A stretch of DNA of 64,000 bases, taken from the NCBI GenBank assembly GCA_963704825.1, contig CAVPHV010000003.1, positions 248,001-312,000 of the forward strand, read 5' to 3'. How positions within the stretch are numbered: the first letter of the stretch is position 1; every line of letters starts with the position of its first letter. The notes under the pieces were generated by a model that was not told the DNA's origin, did not search any database, and saw only the letters and a list, made by a program, of their open reading frames with translations. Positions 60,154 to 64,000 of this stretch are shown piece after piece. The DNA comes from CAVPHV01 sp963704825. Lineage in GTDB: Bacteria > Actinomycetota > Acidimicrobiia > Spongiisociales > UBA5794. Both the position numbers and the translations under genes were made by a program.

Positions 60154-61041
60154 TCAGTGCTCGAGATCCTCGATGGTGCTCGGCCAGTCGTCCTTGAGCA
60201 GCCGGCTGAGCGAGCGATCGGCGAGAATCCTTCCGCCGGTCTGGCAGCCCGGGCAGTAGTTGGTCTCGCGGGAGGCGTAGACGATGCGCTGCACGGTGAC
60301 TCCGCACACCGGACACGGCTCGCCGTACTTGCCGTGCACCGCCATCTGCGGATGAAACGCGGTGACCTTCTTCGGGAAACCGTCGCCGGTATCGGTGCGC
60401 CGGATCTCTACCCATTCGGCGAGAACCTCCTTGGCCGCCCGGTGCAGATCGGCCACCTCGCCGGCGGAGAGGTTGGTGTTGATTTGGAGCGGGGACAGCC
60501 GGGCACGGTGCAGGATCTCATCAGCGAACGCGCCGCCGATTCCCGAGATGAACCGGGCGTCGGTGAGTGCCCGCTTGAGCGTATGGCGTTCTGCCTGGAG
60601 GGCGGCTCGGAATTGCTCGCTCGATGCGGTGTCGACCTCGATGCCTCCCGGATCCAGATCGGCCAATGCCTCTTCGCCGATTACGTAGTGCAGCGACGCC
60701 CTCCGCTTGGTCCCGGCCTCGGACAGCAAGAGCGTTCCGTCGGCGAAGTCGAAGGCCGCCTGTCCGTACTTCTTCGGAATCGCCTTGCCGGGTCCCTCCC
60801 AGTGCAAACGGCCGGCGATCATCAGATGAATCACGAGGAATCGGTCGGTGTCGAGTTCGATGACGATCCGTTTTCCGATGCGGCGGAGTCCCGTCACCGT
60901 CCGGCCGGCCGCGTCGTCGACGGGCGGGTCGTAGGTCTTGAGGAGCGCGATTGATTGGACGCGGACTCGCTCCAACTGGCGCCCGGCGATCCGAGGCTCG
61001 AGAGCCTCGAGGTAACCGACGATCTCGGGGAGTTCCGGCAC
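60154..61041 (-). CDS. mutM: DNA-formamidopyrimidine glycosylase family protein
   Basis: Base-excision repair glycosylase/AP lyase removing oxidised purines such as 8-oxoguanine. The 295 residues begin PELPEIVGYLE (catalytic Pro after Met, then Glu), have the H2TH region SGIGGAFADEILHRARLSP, and end in a zinc finger CPVCG...YCPGCQTGGRIL. About 20 residues follow the last Cys, where Fpg normally stops, so the tail is extended. Some Lys and His positions differ from E. coli MutM, so it may be an Fpg-like paralogue or Nei. GTG start, 13 bases after the cofE stop on the same strand, so it is likely in the cofD-cofE operon. Confidence 0.9.
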   Translation of the reverse strand: MPELPEIVGYLEALEPRIAGRQLERVRVQSIALLKTYDPPVDDAAGRTVTGLRRIGKRIVIELDTDRFLVIHLMIAGRLHWEGPGKAIPKKYGQAAFDFADGTLLLSEAGTKRRASLHYVIGEEALADLDPGGIEVDTASSEQFRAALQAERHTLKRALTDARFISGIGGAFADEILHRARLSPLQINTNLSAGEVADLHRAAKEVLAEWVEIRRTDTGDGFPKKVTAFHPQMAVHGKYGEPCPVCGVTVQRIVYASRETNYCPGCQTGGRILADRSLSRLLKDDWPSTIEDLEH

Positions 61042-61054
61042 TGCGGCTGTCCTC

Positions 61055-61759
61055 TCAGCGGAACATGTCTTCTGCGGCGGGGCGGATCAGATCGGCCGCT
61101 CGTCCCTCGCCATCGGGCCAGGGGAGGCCCCTCACGATGGCAGCAGGGATCCCGGAGGCCTTGCCCATGACGAGATCGGCGGCGGCAGCGACCTCATCGA
61201 CGATGGCGACCTCGGTGACCTCGAGGACCCGTCCCTGCATGTCGGTGGTGCCCCGCAGGTCGAGAATCGCCGCCATGCCGGATACGCCAATGGCAACGTC
61301 GGTCAGGCCGCGCCGCCAAGGACGCCCGAAGGTGTCGGTGATGACCACCGCCAGCCGGAGTCCGGTCGCATGCTCGAGGCCGAGCCGAATTGCATGGGCG
61401 GAGCGGTCCGGGCGTTCCGGAAGGAGAATGGCCTGATCGCCGACGACGTTGGATCGGTCGACCCCGGCGTTGGCGCAGATGAATCCGTGGTGGGTCTGGG
61501 CGATGATCAGGTCGCCACGGCGACGGATGATGGCGGCGGCCTCGGCCTCCACGACGCGTCGATAGTCGGCATCGTCGGTGATGGCGATTGTGCGGCCTTC
61601 CGCCTTCGAAACGATCTTGTGGGTCACGACGACGACGTCGCGTTCCTCCAGCCCCCCAGGGCCTTCGAGCGCCTCGTGGATGAGTTGCGCCAGGTCGGCG
61701 CCGGCTGCGACTTCGCCGATCCCGACAATGGGAATGATCTGGATGGTGCCGTCCGTCAT
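61055..61759 (-). CDS. cofE: Coenzyme F420-0:L-glutamate ligase (CofE)
   Basis: Adds gamma-linked L-glutamate residues to F420-0 using GTP. The 234 residues show IQIIPIVGIGEV, VVVVTHKIVSKAEGR, HHGFICANAGVDRSNV (substrate and metal region), ITDTFGRPWRRGLTDVAIGVSG and DEVAAAADLVMGK. It is the short stand-alone form, unlike mycobacterial FbiB which is fused to a C-terminal reductase domain, so the dehydro-F420-0 reductase must be encoded elsewhere. The ATG at 61759 is preferred since it follows GAGACGAG; a start at 61783 is possible. It lies 103 bases downstream of cofD and just upstream of mutM. Confidence 0.92.
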   Translation of the reverse strand: MTDGTIQIIPIVGIGEVAAGADLAQLIHEALEGPGGLEERDVVVVTHKIVSKAEGRTIAITDDADYRRVVEAEAAAIIRRRGDLIIAQTHHGFICANAGVDRSNVVGDQAILLPERPDRSAHAIRLGLEHATGLRLAVVITDTFGRPWRRGLTDVAIGVSGMAAILDLRGTTDMQGRVLEVTEVAIVDEVAAAADLVMGKASGIPAAIVRGLPWPDGEGRAADLIRPAAEDMFR

Positions 61760-61862
61760 ACTCGTCTCACCGTGGTTTGGCATCGTACCGGTACCAAACC
61801 TTCCAGGTGCGTGGGTTGGTCCGGCGCGGTCGTTGGCGCCAGCGCCTCTCGTCGCTGCATCT

Positions 61863-62797
61863 TCAGAACCGAACCTCGAGGGCGCTCAGCATGGCCGCGG
61901 CGACTCGGGCGCCCTGGTCGGGACCGGTCAAGCGGGTGTCCATCGCATGGATGGCTACCGGACCTCCTGCGAGTTCAGAGAGGTCCGCGGCGTCTCCCTG
62001 GTCGATGAAGAGGTCGGTGATCAGGCCCTCGTAGGCCGCGATCACGCCGGCGTTGCCGGGGGGAAGGCCGAGTCCGGCCATCACGCGGTCGGCGGGACCC
62101 TTGAGCGCCTTGCCGCCGAACAGGGGGCTCATGGCGGCGGTACGCGGGTGAGCCGAGATGGCGTCACGGATGCCCTCGATGGCGAGGATGGGCCAGATAG
62201 AGAGCGGCGGATTTGATGGCGCCACGATGACTAGGTCGGCCGCGGCGATGGCGTCGAGCACGCCGGCCGCCGGCCGGGCGGACGCGGCGCCGTCGTAGCG
62301 CACGGCAGACACAGGGTCGCGATGGCCGCGCCCGACGAAGTAGTCCTGGAAGTCGAGCCAGGTTCCATCGGCGACGCGGACGCGGGTTCGGATCTCGTCA
62401 TCGGAAGCGGGTAGCACCCCTGGGGTGACACCGAGCGATTGGGTGATCGCGGCCGTGACCTCGGACAAGACGACGCCGACGCGCAGCTGAGCGGTGCGCC
62501 GCAAACAGAGCGCGAGATCTCGATCGCCCAGCCGAAATGAGGTATCGACTCCGAAACCGGCCAGCGCGTCCATCACGTTGAAGGTATCGCCGGCGACTCC
62601 CCAACCCTGGGGCCCCTCGATGCCGGCCAGCGTGTACACAACGGTATCGAGGTCGGCGCAAACCCTTGTGCCGTATACATCTTCGTCGTCGCCCACGTTG
62701 ACGACCACCGTCAGATCTGCGGGATTCATGACCCGTTGCAGGGCTCGTGCCAGGCGGGCGCCGCCGACGCCGCCGGACAGCAGAACGGTTCGGTCAT
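61863..62797 (-). CDS. cofD: 2-phospho-L-lactate transferase (CofD), start region frame-disrupted
   Basis: Transfers the phospholactyl (or phosphoenolpyruvyl) moiety to Fo, making F420-0 or its dehydro form. Family motifs: LTVVVNVGDDEDVYGTRVCADLDT, NVMDALAGFG, DFQDYFVG, VIVAPSNPPLSI and GPADRVMAGLG. Normal CofD begins with a Gly-rich nucleotide loop. Here LLSGGVGGARLARALQRVMNP is encoded in frame just upstream of the first available ATG (62729), but has no ATG, GTG or TTG of its own. The ATG at 62797 becomes in-frame (MTETVLLSGG...) if one T is added at 62789-62790. So a one-base error or frameshift is likely; the 62729 start would truncate the active site. Confidence 0.85.
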
Positions 62798-62833
62798 TGC
62801 GGTAATTCTCTGTCGGTCCCAGAATGCACCCCT

Positions 62834-64000
62834 ATGTCGTCTCGTGCGGAGGACTCTCCGCCCGTTTCCATTGTTGCCGCCATCACGGTCGGCGACCCCG
62901 CGGCGATCTCGAACACCCTGGCGGCCATCAGCGGCCAAGTGTACGAACCGGCGCGCGTTGTCGTCGTGGGCGGCGACACAGACGGCCGCCACGCCGCCGA
63001 CGAACGAGGTGCGGAGTGGTCGGCCTCGTTGAGCGCGCTCTTGGCGTCCCTCAGCGCCGATGTCAGCCACGTGTGGGTCTTGCGTGCCGGCAGCATTCCG
63101 CGACCCGATGCCCTCGATACTCTGATCGAGGGAGCCGAACGCACGGGATCGGCCGTGGCGGGCTCCAAGGTGCTGCAACTGGAGAACCATGAGGCGCTGA
63201 TTTCGGTCGGGATCGCAACGGATGTCTTTGATACTCCCTACCTCGGGCTCGACGACGACGAAATCGACGCCGGCCAGTACGACGTCGTACGCGACGTCGC
63301 AGCCGTATCCGGAGCTTCGATGCTGATTCGGCGTGACCTCGCCAAGGGCGTCGCCGGTCCGGATCCGCTCCTCCCGCGGCAGGCTGCCGCCATCGACCTG
63401 TGTCAGCGCGCCCGGCTACGCGGCGCCCGAGTTGTCGTGGTGCCCTCGTCCGAAGTGCTCTTTCCGCTCACGGCGACCGGGCCAACGCCCTGGCGCGAAG
63501 AGGCCGGCCGAATCAGGGCGATGCTCAAGGTCTACTCGTGGCTGACGTTGCTGTGGACCATCCCATTGGACTTCTTGATCGGCCTTCTACAGGCAATCGT
63601 CGCTCCCTTCCTTGGTCGGTGGACGTTCTTTGCGTGGATCAAATCCTGGCTCTGGAACATCTTTCACTTGCCTTCCACGCTGCGCGAGCGCTTTGCGGCC
63701 CGCAAGGGCCGGGTCGTCGGCGATGCCGAGTTGTTCCGCTACCAGCTACGAGGGTCGGCGACCCTGCGGAGCCTCGGCACCGAGGTCTCGACTCGACTGC
63801 GTAATCGGGTCGGCAGCGACGAGGCGCTGACCCTGGCAGCGCTGGGGCGCGATCTGCGTCAACCGGCCCTGGTCATCGGGTTGATATCGCTGGCGTTCAT
63901 CGGGCTCGCGACCCGCAGCATCTGGGCCGATGGACTCCCGGCAGTTGGCTACTCGCTTCCGCTGCCGGCGTCCGGTGGCGACACGCTTCGTGCCTACGCC
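62834..64000 (+). CDS. Large glycosyltransferase-2-like membrane protein, cut by window end
   Basis: The frame stays open to the last base, so only the first 389 residues are visible. A family-2 glycosyltransferase-like domain (about 10-220) opens PPVSIVAAITVGDPAAISNTLAAI, with VVVVGGDTDG and VWVLRAGSIPRPDALDTLIEG (position of the DxD-type region, here altered to Arg-Ala-Gly) and SGASMLIRRDLA. Membrane segments follow (WLTLLWTIPLDFLIGLLQAIVAPF, LVIGLISLAFIGLATRSIWA). Very long proteins of this kind with many helices occur next to cofD in actinobacteria and probably act on wall polysaccharide. The ATG is 36 bases from the cofD start, so promoters must be very compact or overlapping. Confidence 0.72.
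   Translation, partial: MSSRAEDSPPVSIVAAITVGDPAAISNTLAAISGQVYEPARVVVVGGDTDGRHAADERGAEWSASLSALLASLSADVSHVWVLRAGSIPRPDALDTLIEGAERTGSAVAGSKVLQLENHEALISVGIATDVFDTPYLGLDDDEIDAGQYDVVRDVAAVSGASMLIRRDLAKGVAGPDPLLPRQAAAIDLCQRARLRGARVVVVPSSEVLFPLTATGPTPWREEAGRIRAMLKVYSWLTLLWTIPLDFLIGLLQAIVAPFLGRWTFFAWIKSWLWNIFHLPSTLRERFAARKGRVVGDAELFRYQLRGSATLRSLGTEVSTRLRNRVGSDEALTLAALGRDLRQPALVIGLISLAFIGLATRSIWADGLPAVGYSLPLPASGGDTLRAYA

Overview
The window is a high-GC stretch of bacterial chromosome that is densely coded on both strands. Coenzyme F420 genes, an F420-type nitroreductase-family protein, an actinobacterial-style penicillin-binding protein with PASTA domains, and many exported proteins with long threonine or proline linkers all point to Actinomycetota. 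The Thr-rich lipoproteins make class Acidimicrobiia my best guess, but this is inference: there is no rRNA or other marker gene to settle it. I saw no tRNA, rRNA, CRISPR array, insertion sequence or phage gene.

Layout. 1-5.7 kb: peptidase, small membrane protein, EEP-fold enzyme, TPR lipoprotein, ArsN2-like acetyltransferase and an unknown protein. 5.8-10.5 kb: plus-strand run of transketolase, a membrane protein, cobalamin adenosyltransferase and leucyl aminopeptidase. 10.6-16.4 kb: CAP-domain and SpoIID/LytB exported proteins, a rhodanese-ThiF enzyme and an unknown membrane protein. 16.4-21.6 kb: a UgpB/UgpA/UgpE-like uptake operon ending in a glutamine-synthetase-like ligase. 21.8-28.9 kb: sirtuin, frame-disrupted lytic transglycosylase, unknown protein, ABC exporter, LON-domain protein and class A PBP. 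29-39.6 kb: methylmalonyl-CoA mutase large subunit, propionyl/acetyl-CoA carboxylase alpha and beta subunits and biotin ligase, with a methyltransferase, an inhibitor-like lipoprotein, hydrolases and an F420-type protein. 39.7-60.1 kb: a cell-surface and polysaccharide region with a Pro/Ala-rich membrane protein, a PKD/beta-propeller protein, APH-like kinase, sulfotransferase, two GH26-like hydrolases, flippase, Wzz-like protein, SLC13 carrier, sugar-1-phosphate transferase, Ugd and an epimerase. 60.1-64 kb: mutM, cofE, cofD and the start of a large glycosyltransferase-like gene cut by the window end.

How the parts fit. The carboxylase, mutase, cobalamin adenosyltransferase and biotin ligase together give most of the propionyl-CoA to succinyl-CoA route (no epimerase or B12-binding small subunit is visible). 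The 44-60 kb genes make sense as assembly and export of an acidic, possibly sulfated, surface polysaccharide with its own hydrolases. cofD, cofE and the Ddn-like protein show F420 metabolism.

Three genes (lytic transglycosylase, Pro/Ala-rich membrane protein, cofD) each read through perfectly if one base is added or removed. Either the assembly has single-base errors, or there are real frame breaks; in the Pro/Ala protein the break could be a slippery site. This matters for anyone using the translations. Start codons below were chosen by Shine-Dalgarno position and family length, so some differ from the longest open frame.
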